A DNA stretch of 64,000 nt from Cylicocyclus nassatus (Eukaryota > Nematoda > Chromadorea > Rhabditida > Strongylidae). The position numbers and the translations under genes are program-made. The notes beneath the pieces are model-generated. The model did no database searches and had not been told where the DNA came from. It saw nothing but the letters and a program-made list of their open reading frames with translations. Shown here in pieces: positions 33,885 to 46,932 of this stretch (its first letter is position 1; each line of letters starts with the position of its first letter). The DNA is taken from contig CATQJL010000316.1 of NCBI GenBank assembly GCA_958299035.1, positions 34,537,441 to 34,601,440 of the forward strand, read 5' to 3'.

Positions 33885-35439
33885 TAATTATAAAAACACC
33901 TAAGAAATCATTGTAATTTTCGTTCTTGTCAATGAACCTGCCTGAAACTTTGCTGTGTTGTGCCATGTTAACCTACCATGATCCCTCAAAACGGTTTCCA
34001 ATTTTGTTGAGTTCGAACGGAGGAAAAAAATGAAAAATGAATAACCTTATATCGAGGGCTGGACAAAATTATAAAGACACCTGAGTTTTTTCAAACAACA
34101 TCGCATCCTCCGACTCTGAAATTTTTTTGTCAGTTACATACTAAAACATCGGTACTTTTCCTTTATCCTGACATATTTTTCAAAAGGCTTTCATAAAATA
34201 CGCTATTTAGTCTGAGAACAATTCCTCATAGATTCTACGAGGACTACCTGCCTGCCACGTGTCAAGAAAAACTAACACATTTTGGTTAAGTTTGGCATGA
34301 TTTTTAAAACATTCCCGGTGAGATGAAAGAACATTTTTAATCACCTAAAACTGTTCAACTGTTCCTTTAAGAGCAAAACAATTTAGAACTTATAATGGAG
34401 CTTCTTACATAGAAGAAAGGGAAACTGTTAACCTAATAATTGCAACATATGCGATCTATCTTTCTCAAGAAAAAATGTTGTCTGCATTTTTTGCTTTCAA
34501 AATATAAGTTCTAAATTGTTTTGCTCTTAAAGGAACAGTTGAACCGTTTTAGGTGATTAAAAATGTTCTTTCATCTCACTGGGAATGTTTTAAAAATCAT
34601 GCCAAACTTAACCAAAATGTGTTAGTTTTTCTTGACACGTGGTAGGGAGGTAGTCCTCGTAGAATCTATGAGGAATTGTTCTCAGACTAAATAGCGTATT
34701 TTATGAAAGCCTTTTGAAAAATATGTCAGGATAAAGGAAAAGTACCGATGTTTTAGTATGTAACTGACAAAAAAATTTCAAAGTCGGAGGATGCGATGTT
34801 GTTTGAAAAAACTCAGGTGTCTTTATAATTTTGTCCAGCCCTCGATATAAGGTTATTCATTTTTCATTTTTTTCCTCCGTTCGAACTCAACAAAATTGGA
34901 AACCGTTTTGAGGGATCATGGTAGGTTAACATGGCACAACACAGCAAAGTTTCAGGCAGGTTCATTGACAAGAACGAAAATTACAATGATTTCTTAGGTG
35001 TTTTTATAATTACAGGGTGGGGCAAAAGTCTGGGAGCCTAGCACTTTTTCAGATAAAATCAGAAGGAAAGTGCCTAGGAACAAAAAATTCGGTGCACACA
35101 TAAATCGAACCTTTACTAATACAACGCTGCTTTCAAATTTTGAGGTTGCCTCTTCTGGATTCAAAGCAGCCCCTTGAAATCTTGGCGATTCCGACTGTCG
35201 TGGCACGCATACAATCGTTATGTATACATCCCACGCCTTTACGATAGCTGTTTATTTCATCAGGCAAATATGCGGTGTGACAGAGCAAGCTTTTGGCTAC
35301 AACGCACTGCAAGAAAATTCTTTCGCAGTGTTTAGGAAAAAATTTAGAATTTTAATTGAAGGCAATTGTACTTGTATACTGGAAATCTGGATGCGATTGC
35401 ACGAACGGGAGCGAAGAATCGTACTCTGAAAAGTACTGA
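33458..35439. repeat. 2-kb inverted duplication (palindrome) spanning several nested repeats
   Basis: The left arm 33458-34394 and right arm 34498-35439 are reverse complements with few differences, around a spacer of about 100 bp. The arms contain half of the CAGGGTGGGGC element, a TAATTATAAAAACACC segment, a GAGGGCTGGAC element end and part of repeat P. The ORFs at 33691-33903 and 34994-35206 are mirror copies differing at one residue. The outer limits do not coincide with any transposon end. Confidence 0.88.
34051..34848. mobile_element. inner TIR element of the palindrome
   Basis: TCGAGGGCTGGACAAAATTA with TA outside, and its inverse near 34848. It could be a foldback Tc1-like element, or one element end copied by the larger inverted duplication, because the flanking bases are also inverted copies. 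Confidence 0.55.
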
Positions 35440-36204
35440 TGGGAAGCTTCCTAAGATGAACACACGGCAGTTTGGGAAGATAGCAGAGGATCTTCCGAAA
35501 TCATCAAATGAAATCCTTTGCAAGCTCACTCTTCAATTTATGGCAAACAATGCGAGCAGTGTTCACAATCACACTGTACTTAGCACACCATAGCTGCAGG
35601 GAGACATTCATAATGTCAAGCAAGGTTAACGGCAAAGGGAGAGGTAAGAGGCAGCCTGCCGCCTCTTTTGGTTGTGTTGACTAAGTACTGTAACTAAAAA
35701 ACAGCACTAGGACAACAAACCATGTGCCTGAAAAGGTCCCTCATAATCGAACAATGCTTGCTCGCGCCGTATACATAAAGTGAAAAAACTTTTTACTTGC
35801 GAAGCTACATTAAATGTGAATGAAAGAAAGATATGTGGCTAGGTAAGTCACGAAACAGTGGTACATTTTGATTCAACGGGATTGGTGGCTGGAAACGAGC
35901 CTAATCAAGCTAAAGAACAAGAATCTCTCGAGCCTGCGCCGCGAGTGCGAGCAGTCGCTTCCCGACTGCTAATCTCGTTAAAACAAAGATTAAGTCAAGA
36001 ATGGCAATTAAGTAACAGACACGAGTGTGACAATGCTCATCTTACTGGATCGTTCATTGCGATTCACACGTATTGATAGATTTCATTATAAGGGGGAATG
36101 AGCAAGCAAAAAGTGAAAGAAACATGAACTTACAAAGACAGGCTTGAAGCAGAACGCGAAAATTGTGTCGATCTGGAAAAAGAAAAATGAAGAAACAGGG
36201 TATA
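35440..36204. other. no confident gene
   Basis: Frames at 35366-35593 (the end reads KLPKMNTRQFGKIAEDLPKS) and 35858-36076 look weakly protein-like but show no domain or splice support. Confidence 0.35.
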
Positions 36205-36316
36205 TAAGCTCCTGCAAGACGAAGGCGGTCGGTTCATTGTGCAACGCGGCTGCGACATGGCTGCGTCACAGCAGCGTCGCGCCTCGAACCAACCGCCTTC
36301 GTCTTGCAGGAGCTTA
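36205..36316. mobile_element. 112-bp TA-target MITE, sister copy
   Basis: The same ends (TAAGCTCCTGCAAGACGAAG) and core as 24323-24445, flanked by TA. Confidence 0.9.
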
Positions 36317-37439
36317 TACAAATGAGAGATTCTAATCAATTCTAAGACGCACTGTAATTCAGTCCTCATAATATTTGGAACGGAGTAACAAAAAAACACA
36401 AGAGGCGGTACATGATGGCAACGAAATATGCCCATCTGAACCCTTGTGCGGGGAAGGAGTGACTGCTTTCAGGAATGAAGAGCGGCAGCATAAGCATCGT
36501 GAGCAGGCATCTAAACAAACCGCTCAAAGTATCGATCATGGTCTCACCTAACCTGCCTATAATCGAAGTGCCAGCATTACCCGCAAATTTCCATAAAAGT
36601 GGCCTTAGACGATGACGAAAATATGTATACGTACAGCACGTTAAGCTCAAAATCTGCTGGTATGGAACTCAACATTACCTTATCAGGGCTGATTAACGAT
36701 GACGCCGCGCTCAGTCCGTATTCGGAACTAGTCTATTCTTTTAGAGATCCTCTATCTTTGAAGCATTTTTCCTGCGCAGATGTCGTTCATTTTTAAATTG
36801 GAACATTATCTAAATTTGCTTGCCTTTCGTCTACTTCTTGTGTGATATGAAGACCTTATTACCTGTAATAACACTTTGCAAAATTAGTAGTGCTCAAAGT
36901 AATCATGTTCCATTTTTCGCAGGGATTCACTGAGCTAAGTAGAATATAGGTAATTAGGAAAGCCTTGCACTTTTCATGGGCACGATGCGTTTAGGGCACA
37001 TTGGAATTATAGAGCCTAGTAATTTCTCCAAGAACCGTTCCACAAGGAACGGTATTCCCTTTATTGATATCCACCACTTGCTGACGAGCCTGCTTCGGTG
37101 TGGTTCGCGTAGATATTTCGTGATTTCAAACGAATTCCGCTTCCGTCCAGCTTGACTCATGATAAGCGGCCTTTTACAGAGGACGACGGAAAACAACGTT
37201 CAGTCGTTATCGCCGCCAGCTTTGAGTCCAAAATAATCCAAGTGCTATCACCCCATGCAAAGCGTATGACTACACATCTTTCATATGAAAAGGAACAGCT
37301 TTGTGCATTTCGACGACCAGGTACTAAGAACCTTATCGCATGCCATCTGTAGGAGTTCAGGAATATGGAATTCACTCACAAGCTAGCTCCAAATTTGTAG
37401 AAAACCAAACTCAACAGATACTCAGATAGTCGCCGAGGG
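36317..37439. other. unassigned, weakly protein-like frames
   Basis: The plus frame 36599-36796 (LDDDENMYTYSTLSSKSAG onward) and minus frame 36954-37196 (SQAGRKRNSFEITKYLRE onward) have plausible residue mixes. Neither matches a family I know, and neither has clear splice sites. Confidence 0.25.
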
Positions 37440-37935
37440 CAGGCGGTTTTGAGATTTTTGGGCAAGCAGCACCGGAAAATAGTTCGCTGGTTTCCCACGA
37501 ACTATTTTCCGTCTGCGGAAATTTGGAAGAATGTTGGGCATTTTTAGACTACTCGAAGAACAGTCGCGGTTTTTCTATAAAATAGTTGCGGCGAAGTGGT
37601 CGTGTTCTCGCGGACTTCCCGCGAGAATATGCAAAATGATTCGGTCCTTTGTGAGGGACCGCACATCCCTTAGATATCTTCCGCTGAGAGGAAGTACCAC
37701 AAACTCGGGTAATTATACCATCGCTACACCTCTGCCACATAGAGCCTCACCTTTGCTCGGCGTACGCCAGAAACTGCGTAAAAAGAATCCGAGCACGTGC
37801 TGAAAGTTTGGCCAGCCTCGCTGAAAGAGATTATTTGCCGAGCGCTTGCAAAAAATTTTGTTTTGCTGCCCGCTAGCAGAACACGGAATCACAGCTCGCT
37901 GTTTAGTCACGCCCCAAAATTTTGCTGACCGCCTG
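37440..37935. mobile_element. TIR element, copy 2 (CAGGCGGTC family)
   Basis: CAGGCGGTTTTGAGATTTTT at the left and the inverse of CAGGCGGTCAGCAAAATTTT at the right. The interior matches 15756-16275 inverted. No obvious duplication. Confidence 0.7.
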
Positions 37936-38587
37936 GCCCGGTGTTTATCTGACTGGGTAATGCTCCTTTTTCTCTCTTACAACTGACGCGCAGTTGCGAG
38001 AAAAGCAAAAATAGTAAAGTTGCGGACATCATCAAGGTGGAAGAAAGGCTCACTTTATGGTTGAGGAGTAGTAGTGATAGCAGTGGCGTAGTGAGGCTCC
38101 CCCTCCCCCGAGAATGGGTGACAAAATTTTTGAAAGTTATGTGTATGAATTATAGGAATGTGCAAGTGACTTGCTTGTACTTGTAAATAAGTAGAATACT
38201 TTTTTCATTTTTGTTCACTTTTTTTACAAAAAATTTTTTGGGGTTAAAGATCGCAGTGATTTTAGAAGGCATACCAAGAAATTCTTCGGAGTTGCGTGAC
38301 TAACGCCAACATCTTTACCAGAAAAGAAACTTTGCTCCCTCCCCCCCCCCCAAAGGAAATCCTGGATAAGCCAATGTTTGATAAATGTTAGTCCTTTCTT
38401 GAAGAAATGGTGTGCCATTGTCAAGAGATGTGTACATCTTAGAAAGATGGTTACAGGAAACTTCTTGGCCTCCGTTGCCCTTTGAAAAAATCCGCTAAGA
38501 TTGAGAATTTCACGCTCGTACCTTTAATTACTTTATCTTCTTAGCTTTAGCCCATTTTGATATAAATGAGAAATGACTTCGGTTCAA
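37936..38587. other. no assignable gene
   Basis: A+T-rich with an 11-C run at 38341-38351. Confidence 0.4.
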
Positions 38588-38993
38588 AGGCAGTGGCTCG
38601 GCAAATCGCAACATAGTCAAATTTTTGCTTACCTAGGATTATTCAAAACGCTGATCCCGAAAATCCGCTTAAGAGAGCTTGAAAACGGCGAAAACATGCG
38701 TTTTTGAATGCCCTTCCCTTTAAAGTTGGACGAGTGGAATAAGCCTGATGACGCTGTATCGTTGCAGGACCCAATGGCTATAGCATTGCGGCGGGCAGCC
38801 TCCAATGCTGGGAAGGAAATTGCCAACTCGTCCGGGCGCGTGTAAGATTGGCTTGCGCTTGTAAGTTTAAGAGCAGTTTTCTTAGCAGGGAAGGGCATGC
38901 TGTGCAACCGGATTGTACTGTTTTCATACTTGGACGATAAGGAACCTACTGCGTTAAAATCATGCGCTGTTGAGTTTTGCCGATTCACTGCCT
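38588..38993. mobile_element. TTAA-type MITE, copy 1
   Basis: AGGCAGTGGCTCGGCAAA at the left and a diverged inverse (TTTTGCCGATTCACTGCCT) at the right. The flanks are TTCA and TTGA, each one base from TTAA. The interior matches 60097-60502. Confidence 0.8.
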
Positions 38994-40755
38994 TTGAAAG
39001 ATTCGGATCCGAATTAGTTCAATTGCACACTTAACTTACATTATCCTATGGACTTGGTTTCTTGATGAATTGACTGCCATGTAAGCATGACTTTCGCAGG
39101 AGTCATCAATTATTTCATACTCGCTTAAATCATTTCTTGCAGGAAGGACACATCTCTAGAATTTTTAAATGGCGCTACCGTGCCAAATGACTCCAACAGA
39201 CCAACGTCCAAGTGACCAAATCTTTGGTGATCCCGCCGAAAACCCCCCGTGGCAACATAAGAGCCTGCTTTCAAAAAATGTACACATGTAATCAACATAT
39301 CCGATAACTTTGTTTCATGAAGTTTCGCAGAAGTCAAGGTACTCAATTTTTGGGGACAGTTTATTGGAATCCTAAACCTTTACTTACCCTTACGGCTGTG
39401 TAATGTCCATGCTTTTTGCAATTTCTCGCAGTGCAAACAGAGAGTAATTTGCATGAAAAAATGTTGGCTATTCATGTTCCAAGTGTGTCAGAACGCATAA
39501 CTTGTTTTCCCTTCTGACTGGATTTCTGCACTCCGACATACCGTTGAGGGGAATAGGAGGAGCTAAAGACGACATCTGGAAATGATATTAATGAATGACG
39601 AATGCAAAAAAAAGCGGAAACGCAGAGGAGATTTCGAAATTCATTGATTAGGTCAATTGCGTTTGAACTTTGGACCAGGCCAAGTTATGCAATGAGGCCT
39701 GTTTTGCTATCCAGCTTGCAACGAATTCCAAGCGAGGGTTATTGCAAGTTGGTAGCTTTAACAATGGCATGAAAGAAGCTAATTAAAATAAATCAAGTGA
39801 ACTAGCGAAAGTATTGCATTTTTAATTGCAGAAGTAAAGCAGAAGTATTCGAAGCCTTAGCAGGAAATCGTCCAACAACGGAAATTGTATAACAGCCGGA
39901 AATCTCCAAAGTTTGTCAAGTTTGCAACAAGTTTGAAACTCTCTAAGCACATCGATCTTGCCCTCAAGACTGAGGAGCTTTTGGAGCACTTGTGGTTTGA
40001 AACAGTGCATCAGTAGATTTCAGGCTTTGTCTAAAATCTTTGCGACATTCGGCAAACAAAATTTGAAGTTTAAAGCAAGTCATTCAACTAACATGCACGA
40101 AAGCAAAAGGGGACGAAATTAGTTCGGTGATCAGCTGCATCGGCATTCCCTTATGATACGATACGTTAAAACCGCTATTGTCATTGCAGGTAGATATACG
40201 TGATCGCAGCTCGGTAAAAGACGAGCGGAGCTGCAAATAAAAGAAATAATCAAGGATACATAACGAACACAGTGATAAGGGCATGAGGACATACGATGGA
40301 ACGACAATCAAGCAACCATGACAAAATAGGAGACAAAATAGGCGTTGTATGCTCATCAAGTGCTGAGCAGTCTTTGCCAGAATATTTTCATCAAACGGGG
40401 AAAGGCACTTGAGTCGGCCTTTTGCAAAGCGATCATATATTCGAAATCAGCTTTGAAACGCTGAATTTAAACTGTCCATAGCTACGAAGCGTTTTTCTGA
40501 GCAGAGTTATGAGAGTCTTTCCTTGCAAAATTTGCCATTTTCCCACTGATTTTACGGTATCAACATTCAGGTGGTAGTGCAACTGCATAATGCTCTCTAT
40601 CAGCACCAAAGGACCAGACTTAATGTTATTTCAAATCCCAGCATCTTTCCCATGCAGATAGGGTATTCCCTATTTAGTAGTGCGTCATTCCAAGAGTAGC
40701 GTTTTGCAGCTAGGAACACCAATTTGGAATCGGGGTTACAAGCTGATTCCAAATA
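38994..40755. other. no confident gene
   Basis: Several short minus frames (39125-39346, 39822-40010, 40084-40359) have no recognised motif. The last is Leu/Cys-rich and hydrophobic. Confidence 0.35.
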
Positions 40756-40790
40756 TTAGGTTGAACCGAAAGTTCTTTCGCATCATTTCC
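40756..40790 (+). mobile_element. mariner-type terminus
   Basis: TTAGGTTGAACCGAAAGTTC preceded by TA. The nearby minus ORF 40797-40997 does not show a clear mariner transposase motif. No partner terminus identified. Confidence 0.45.
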
Positions 40791-41282
40791 AAAAATTCAT
40801 GAATTCCAGAGTGGTAGTAATTTGGTCGAAACCATCATGTCAACTGCATTTTCATGACACCAGCTAACCAGCAGCTTCGCATCATCTTCCCAAAGAAGCC
40901 ACGAGCTAACCGATGGGAAACCTCGAAATAGGCTATCTTGCAAAGCAAAGTTACTGGAGGAGATTGAAACTCCAACCATTCTCATGCTTGTCCGCAATCA
41001 TTGCACCTCACCAAAATTGTTAAGTGTGAAGCTTTCCATTCTTTCATAATGATTATTCCTTATTGAGCAGCTACACAGTAAACTTTCGAAGTAAATTATC
41101 GAATGAACTTCTTGCCGGTAGCCAAGAGCTTTTCATTCGAAAGCTTATATTAGCAATATGTCGTCAGGAAATAATGGTGCGTTATCCAGTTTAGCATGCG
41201 ATGTCAGGAAATATTGCTGAAGATATATTGCACATGTGAACGCGGTTGCTGCGCCTCGTAGGCGCCACAGAAATATTGATTA
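40791..41282. other. no assignable gene
   Basis: No feature beyond the mariner-type terminus just upstream. Confidence 0.4.
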
Positions 41283-41871
41283 CTAGCTGGCTTACCCGGC
41301 TCCGCCGTATCCGGACCAAACATGACACACATACACTTCGGGCCCCGGCGGGTGTCACAGTCCACTTTTCGTTATCGATCGATGTCGATTTTACCGATTT
41401 TATCGATTTTTTTGTAAAGTTTGACCTGCGGGGCTGGGAGTTTGCACAGGGGGGGGGGGTAATCGAGCATGCAGATTACGAATACAATATTAGTTTTCAA
41501 GATCGTCCATTACTTTTATCGATTTTATCGATTTTTTTTGCAAAGTTTGAGCTAGGGGGCTGGGAGTTGGCACAGGGGGGTAATCGAGCATGCTGATCAT
41601 CCCCAAGGGGGGTGATCAGCATGCTCGATTACACCCCTGTGCCAAATTCCAGCCCCCTAGCTCAAACTTTGCAAAAAATCGATAAAATCGATAAAATCGA
41701 TATCGATCGATGACGAAAAGTAGCCTATGACACCCGCCGGGGCCCGAAGTGTATGTGTGCCAAGTTTGGTCCGGATCGGTTCAGAAATGAAATTTTCTCT
41801 TCGGAACATACGTACATACATACAGACATACATACAGACAGACAAACAGACATTCAGCTTTATATATAAGA
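41283..41871 (-). mobile_element. non-autonomous Helitron, family HelA, copy 3
   Basis: Minus-strand 5' TCTTATATATAAAGCTGAAT and 3' CGGCGGAGCCG, GGTAAGCCAG, CTAG, flanked A (41282) and T (41872). The left side lacks the GTTCCGAATAGAAAATTCC block and contains a partial internal duplication (two CAAAGTTTGAGCTAGGGGGC-like segments). The centre is the same GATCAGCATGCTCGATTAC hairpin. An 11-G run is at 41449-41459. Confidence 0.9.
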
Positions 41872-42424
41872 TGTTTGCAGTGATCCATGCGAGGACTTTG
41901 ACTACACTGCCTCCGGGTAGCAGAGCCAGATCTCGACAGTTCGGACTCCGACTGCCGTGCCCGACATGGCCAAAATCGCCATCAGAAGCAACTAAAATTT
42001 TATGAATCACCGGATTGGCGCTTTCGCCTGTCCAGGCAATTGTAAACAAGGCCCAGCAGCGAGTCGGAGGAAATACCGCCGCTTGAGTCGATTGTAATTC
42101 AAAAACGTATAACCCACTGTGCATTACATTCATCTGGCGTCAGTAGCACAATAGAATAATTATTTGACATTACTTTAGTGCTTTACGTGTTAACACGATG
42201 TGAAACCGACACATCATTGTTTCAAACGAAAAGTGGTCGGGGGTACTTTTTCATTTTGAACCATGATATGGTGGTTTCACGTCTGCGTCTCATGAATTGG
42301 AACGCTATTTTTATTACTCTACCAAAGAAAAATGGTGTTAACCTGCTGATTAATTCATGGTTTGGTTTAGAATGAAACAAGCATGGAACAAGTATGGTTT
42401 TCTGATATTTACTTGCTTGTTTCA
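41872..42424. other. no assignable gene
   Basis: GAAACAAGCA and its inverse flank the last 50 bases before HelC. Nothing else seen. Confidence 0.4.
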
Positions 42425-42829
42425 TCTATTTATATATAAAACTCAAAAATTGTCAGTTTGGAGAGTATGTGCGTTATAGAAACGCGCGCCGCTCAACCGA
42501 TTCAGCTGAAACTTTGCACACACATGTTTTCGACCCTTGCGCAAATGATAGGCTACTTTTTGTGGCGATTCGTTGGGTCCTTCTATCGATTTATTGATTC
42601 GTTTACATTTTCCTAAGAAATTGAAAGTTTATCATGTTCAATTAAGCATTTTCCATACTCATGTAAAGAAGGGCGGTGAAGCTCATTTTCACCTCAGGAT
42701 CACGAGGATGCGGTTTCCAAGCGGATGTCCCAGGGTAAGTCACCCATACCATATGCGGCGGGGGTGGGGGGGGGGGGGGCTCGCAGTGCGGTGAACCATG
42801 GCCCGGGCTGGACCGGGAAAGCCAACTAG
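42425..42829 (+). mobile_element. non-autonomous Helitron, family HelC
   Basis: 5' TCTATTTATATATAAAACTC; 3' hairpin CCCGG-GCTGGA-CCGGG, then AAAGCCAA and CTAG; flanked A (42424) and T (42830). The subterminal GCCGCTCAACCGATTCAGCT followed by GAAACTTTGCACAC is a phrase commonly seen in animal Helitrons. No palindromic body, unlike HelA. A 14-G run is at 42766-42779. Confidence 0.85.
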
Positions 42830-42975
42830 TAATTTTATATGACCGATTGGACTGAACGGCCGTAAGAAGATGACACGCTAACCACAATGTAATCATGATT
42901 GAACCATCACGTCATTCATTGGTTTCGGCCAAATTACTACCACTTAAGTAAAATTAGTCAAAATTCTTCTGTGTA

Positions 42976-43285
42976 GGGTCATAAAAAATCGGAAACTTGC
43001 AACAAAGATCGGAGAGCAGTCGGTATTGTAAGTTCTTTCACCAGCTCTTTCTAACAGTGCAAAGCTTGTGCTGATTGAAGGTTTCTATCGAAAGTTCATT
43101 GCCGACCAAATCGCGCTTTGCGGACCAATTTGGGCGCAAATTGCTGAGCGTAGAAGGCATCCGCATCGAGTCTGACGTAAGGCGGGAGTCCTTTCAATTG
43201 TGGTATATATGGGGAGACCTGCACTTTCCCAGTTTTGGTGAGACACTGCCTTTAAGGCGCATTTTCCAGCTTTGTATATGACCCT
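42976..43285. mobile_element. 310-bp TIR repeat
   Basis: GGGTCATAAAAAATC at the left and TATATGACCC at the right, with TA on both sides. The inverted match is short (about 9-10 bp), so this is tentative. Confidence 0.4.
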
Positions 43286-44205
43286 AATGATCCGAAGGGG
43301 AACGACTTTTCTTCAGGGTCATTCTTCTTGTTTACTCAATGAAAACGTTTCAAAGCGTCACTGATCATCTAATTCTACCGTTAAGCGTGTTTCTGATAGA
43401 GAACAAATGATGCACCAAAACGATGAAAATTTTGATGAACCACAGTTAAAAATTGAAGCTGTTGGAAGACTCAAGAGCCTAATAACTCATTTGTACTCAT
43501 CAAAACTATACTTAACAATTAAACTATACTTAACAATTCTATTTAGATGATCAGTGCAATTTTGAGATATTTTCATTGATTTCAAGCAAGAAGACTTTGA
43601 AGAGAAACGTACAACGGGATTACCGCACCATACAAAAAGCTGAAAAATGCAGCTCAAACAATCAGAATTTCGGAGCTACAACTTAAGAACAAATCTGCTT
43701 ATAAGAGTAGTTCACAGATATAAGGAAACATTGTCAAGCCCTTAACATGGCCTTCAATACAAAACCGCTGCGCTGGTAATAGTCTCAATACTTTGAATTC
43801 AGGTACCAGGAGTACTTGGCACAGAAGGACAAGTACCTCTGCAATCCCTTACACTAAATAAAACCAGCACACAGCGTTCTGAAATGGTGCAAGGAGAGCA
43901 GTTGGAGGTGACCATTTTTTATTCTCTTGCCACAAGTGACCTTTCAATATATGGATATTGCTATGAGTACTGTTTCCAGCTCTAAAAGCATAATGTTGAG
44001 ACTGAAATTCGAAATAGCTTTGCATTGTTCAAAAGTTTAATGCTTAGGTAACTGTTTGTTGCTGATTCAGCTCAAATCTGCTTTCTTTTTCTGCGAAACA
44101 ACTCAACTATGAGTGTTTGAGAGCTCAAACTTGTCAGACTAGAAGTGACACAAAATTAGTGAGACGAGTTCAATTACAGCTGAAAGTAGTCAATTATACT
44201 GACTA
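43286..44205. other. no assignable gene
   Basis: No ORF, repeat end or RNA gene recognised. Confidence 0.4.
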
Positions 44206-45240
44206 CTAGCTGGCATACCTGGCACCGACGAACGGCCCTGTCAATATACTTGATAAACGTCAACAATCCCTACAATCGTCAACAATCTGCACACCTTTTC
44301 CTGTCCCTGTCCCACTTCCAGTGCCAGTTCCCTGCTTTCAGTATGCTTTCCTGACCACCATGCTTACATAACTCCTATGTTAATTTCCAGCTCCGCGGCT
44401 CAAACTTTGAAGATGAAACGATAAAATAAAAGTTATGCATGCATGCCCCTCCCGGGCCGATTCCCAGCCCCTTGTTCAAATTGGAAAAAAATTGGTAAAA
44501 CCGATAGAGGTAATGGGTACTTTTGAAAACGGTTATTTTACTCGTAATCAGCATGCTCACTTATCTCCCTGTGCCAACTCCCAGCTCTGTAGCCCAAAGT
44601 TGCAAAATCGCTAAAATCGATCAACGTAATCTCCTAGAGACGAATATTTTGTTCGTAATCAGCATGCTGACTCACCCCCGGGGCCAACTCCCACCCCCAT
44701 AAATCGAAGTTTGCAAAAAAACAATAAAATCGATGTCGACCGATAACGAAAAGTAGCCTACCACACCAACCCCGTTTCAAAATGTATGCGTGCAAAGTTT
44801 GGTTCGAATCAGTTCAGGAGCCTGTCATTCTTCGCCGAAAAAAACCAAAACCGGAAAAAGCCCTAAAGCGCCAGAAAGAGCCGGAACGCCCCCTTCCGTT
44901 TTGGAGCTAAAACAAGGTGTTGGTTTCGCAAATGAGTCTTTTTGCTTCATTTTCTGTGGTCTGCACATCAAAATAACGTCAAAATTTGACCATAATTTCG
45001 TTTCTGCGTTCCGGCTCTTTCGGGAATCTACAGGTTTTTTTGGGCTTTTTCAGGCTTTCTTTTCGGCTTTTTCGGGCTTTTACAGGCCTTGGGCTCTTTC
45101 GGGCTTTTTGGGCTTTTTCGGTTTTTTCGTGCTTTTTTGAGCGCTTTTGGGCTTTTTTCGGCGAAGTATGACGGGTCTTCAGAAATGGAATTTTCTGTTT
45201 TGAGCATACAAGCAGACAGACACAGACTGCAGCTATATAC
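44206..45240 (-). mobile_element. diverged HelA-type Helitron, copy 4
   Basis: The minus-strand 3' end is GCCAGCTAG at 44206 with A outside (44205). Internal HelA phrases are present but diverged (CAGCATGCT, CTCCCAGCYCYRTAGC, GAAATGGAATTTTCTG near 45182). The GACAGACACAGACTGCAGCTATATA tract near 45212 matches the HelA 5' region, but the exact 5' TC is not recognisable. A hAT-like MITE is nested at 44819-45178. Confidence 0.65.
44819..45178. mobile_element. nested MITE with degenerate GGGCTTTTTC repeats
   Basis: Inverted ends AGCCTGTCATTCTTCGCCG (left) and CGGCGAAGTATGACGGGTCT (right), with similar TTCAGG and TCAGAA flanks consistent with an aged duplication. The right half is built of GGGCTTTTTC-like units. 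Confidence 0.6.
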
Positions 45241-46932
45241 CCTCTTTTCCAGCTTACAAGCCTCACTTTATAGAAGCTGCACCCACAGCAGCGAACAGTG
45301 GCGCTTAAACGCGCTCTACAAAGTGTTTTTAATCAAACAAATTGAAGAATAGGTGCATTTTTTGACTGCTCTTCTATGCAAGATGATTGATATGATTGCG
45401 ACGGCGTGAATTGTGAGCAAGATCTGCTTTTTACTCTCTAAAAATGAAGAGCGTCTTCCGATAGTCTTTTCTTGTTCGTTCGTATAAGAATGATTAGAAA
45501 GAACAATTGCGCGTGTTCAATCAGAGCTTCGCGTTTATCATGCATTGACGGCGAACTGTCAACCTTAGTGTAAATTGAAGGCATTGATTCGGCAAATGGA
45601 CCCTTCTCGGATTTTGGTGGTGTTGGTTAGTAGACTCCCCTACACTGTAGCCCAAACCTTACCCACCAAGTCGTGCGCTAGATCCTGAAAAATGCCTTTT
45701 CAAAAGTCAACGATGGATTCCATGGACCGCGAAGATATTTTCGGCTCTTCTCCTCCCTAGATATCCTGCCGCCTGCTCTCTCCGTTTTCCCCCTATCTTT
45801 TAACATTTATCTTTCCAGCTGGCATAAACGGAGATATGTATAGCTTTAGCATTTGCGATAAGTTAGCGCAAACCCAAAAAACTCCACTTTTCATCTTACA
45901 AAATAAGAACACTTGGTGCCCGTGGATTTTCGAAGTGGAAGGTATACCATTAACAGCTTGAAGCGCGGATTCCAAATCTGCTTTCGGTATCTTGCGTGCG
46001 CTCCCTAAGGAAGTTATGGGCGTTTTTCGCCACCAAATTTTGGCGATCGCCAATCGTTAATATCGCTGTACTTTACATACCTATTGATCGCTAACAAGTT
46101 ACCACATGTCCAATCGATACGCATCCAACCTGGAGTCGCCAATATCGGCGACAAAAATCGCCGGTTTCACACGTATCTCATGCGTATTGAACGTCGCCAT
46201 GCTATACTCCTCGAGGAGTAAAGCGCCTGCCTTAGCGCAGTCATTATGACATGTTAATCTCTCATTAGTTTAGCATCTGTCTACTCGGACTGAAAGTCGT
46301 TCACATGCAACTCAACGAACCAAAACTTTGCTTGAGGTAAGTGATGTCACTTGCTCTCCGATAATACTGGAGACTGTTTAGGGCACTTTGCCACTAGCAC
46401 CCACAATTAGAGTAAACGAGTAGCGACGAATGAAACAGTGAAGCCCACATAAGCAAAAGAGCGTACAACAGTCTAATATCATTCATTTAAATAAAAATTT
46501 TGCGCGTATGGTAGGATCTTGAAGGAACTTCGAAGTTCTAAATAATTGTGCTCTAGGGTGTGTGTTTTACGAATTCACCAAAACACAGTTCTGTAATCTT
46601 TTGGGCGAAACACTTATGAAATGCAGGGAAAAATTTTGATAAACTTGTATAATGAATTTTCCTCCAAAGGCAGCTACGGGCTGAAGTATGTACCATAAGC
46701 AATGGTCATAAGCAGAATCGAGAAGGTTTAGTGGTAGTAAGCGCTACAAGCTGCTCGCCATTTTATATTGCTGAGAGGGTGCTGAAAGATTTTCATAAGC
46801 AAAACTTGCTCGAACAAGAAGAATCTTTGCTGTCTTTAAAGTCAACGCTTACGCTAACAGTGATGCTTGATTTTTGATCCGGAGCTTAACAAGGGACCTC
46901 AGCGAAGTGGATAAACACAATTATGGTAAGTA
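45241..46932. other. no confident gene
   Basis: The minus frame 45793-46053 lies in a dispersed repeat that shares the CAGATTTGGAATC phrase. Nothing else recognised. Confidence 0.35.

Noticed and set aside
33691..35206. A duplicated 70-codon protein read on both strands
   Set aside because: It is the same sequence mirrored by the palindrome and lies inside a non-autonomous Tc1/mariner-type element.
40797..40997. Mariner transposase C-terminus
   Set aside because: Adjacent to a mariner-type terminus, but the frame shows none of the catalytic D..D blocks; similarity judged too vague.
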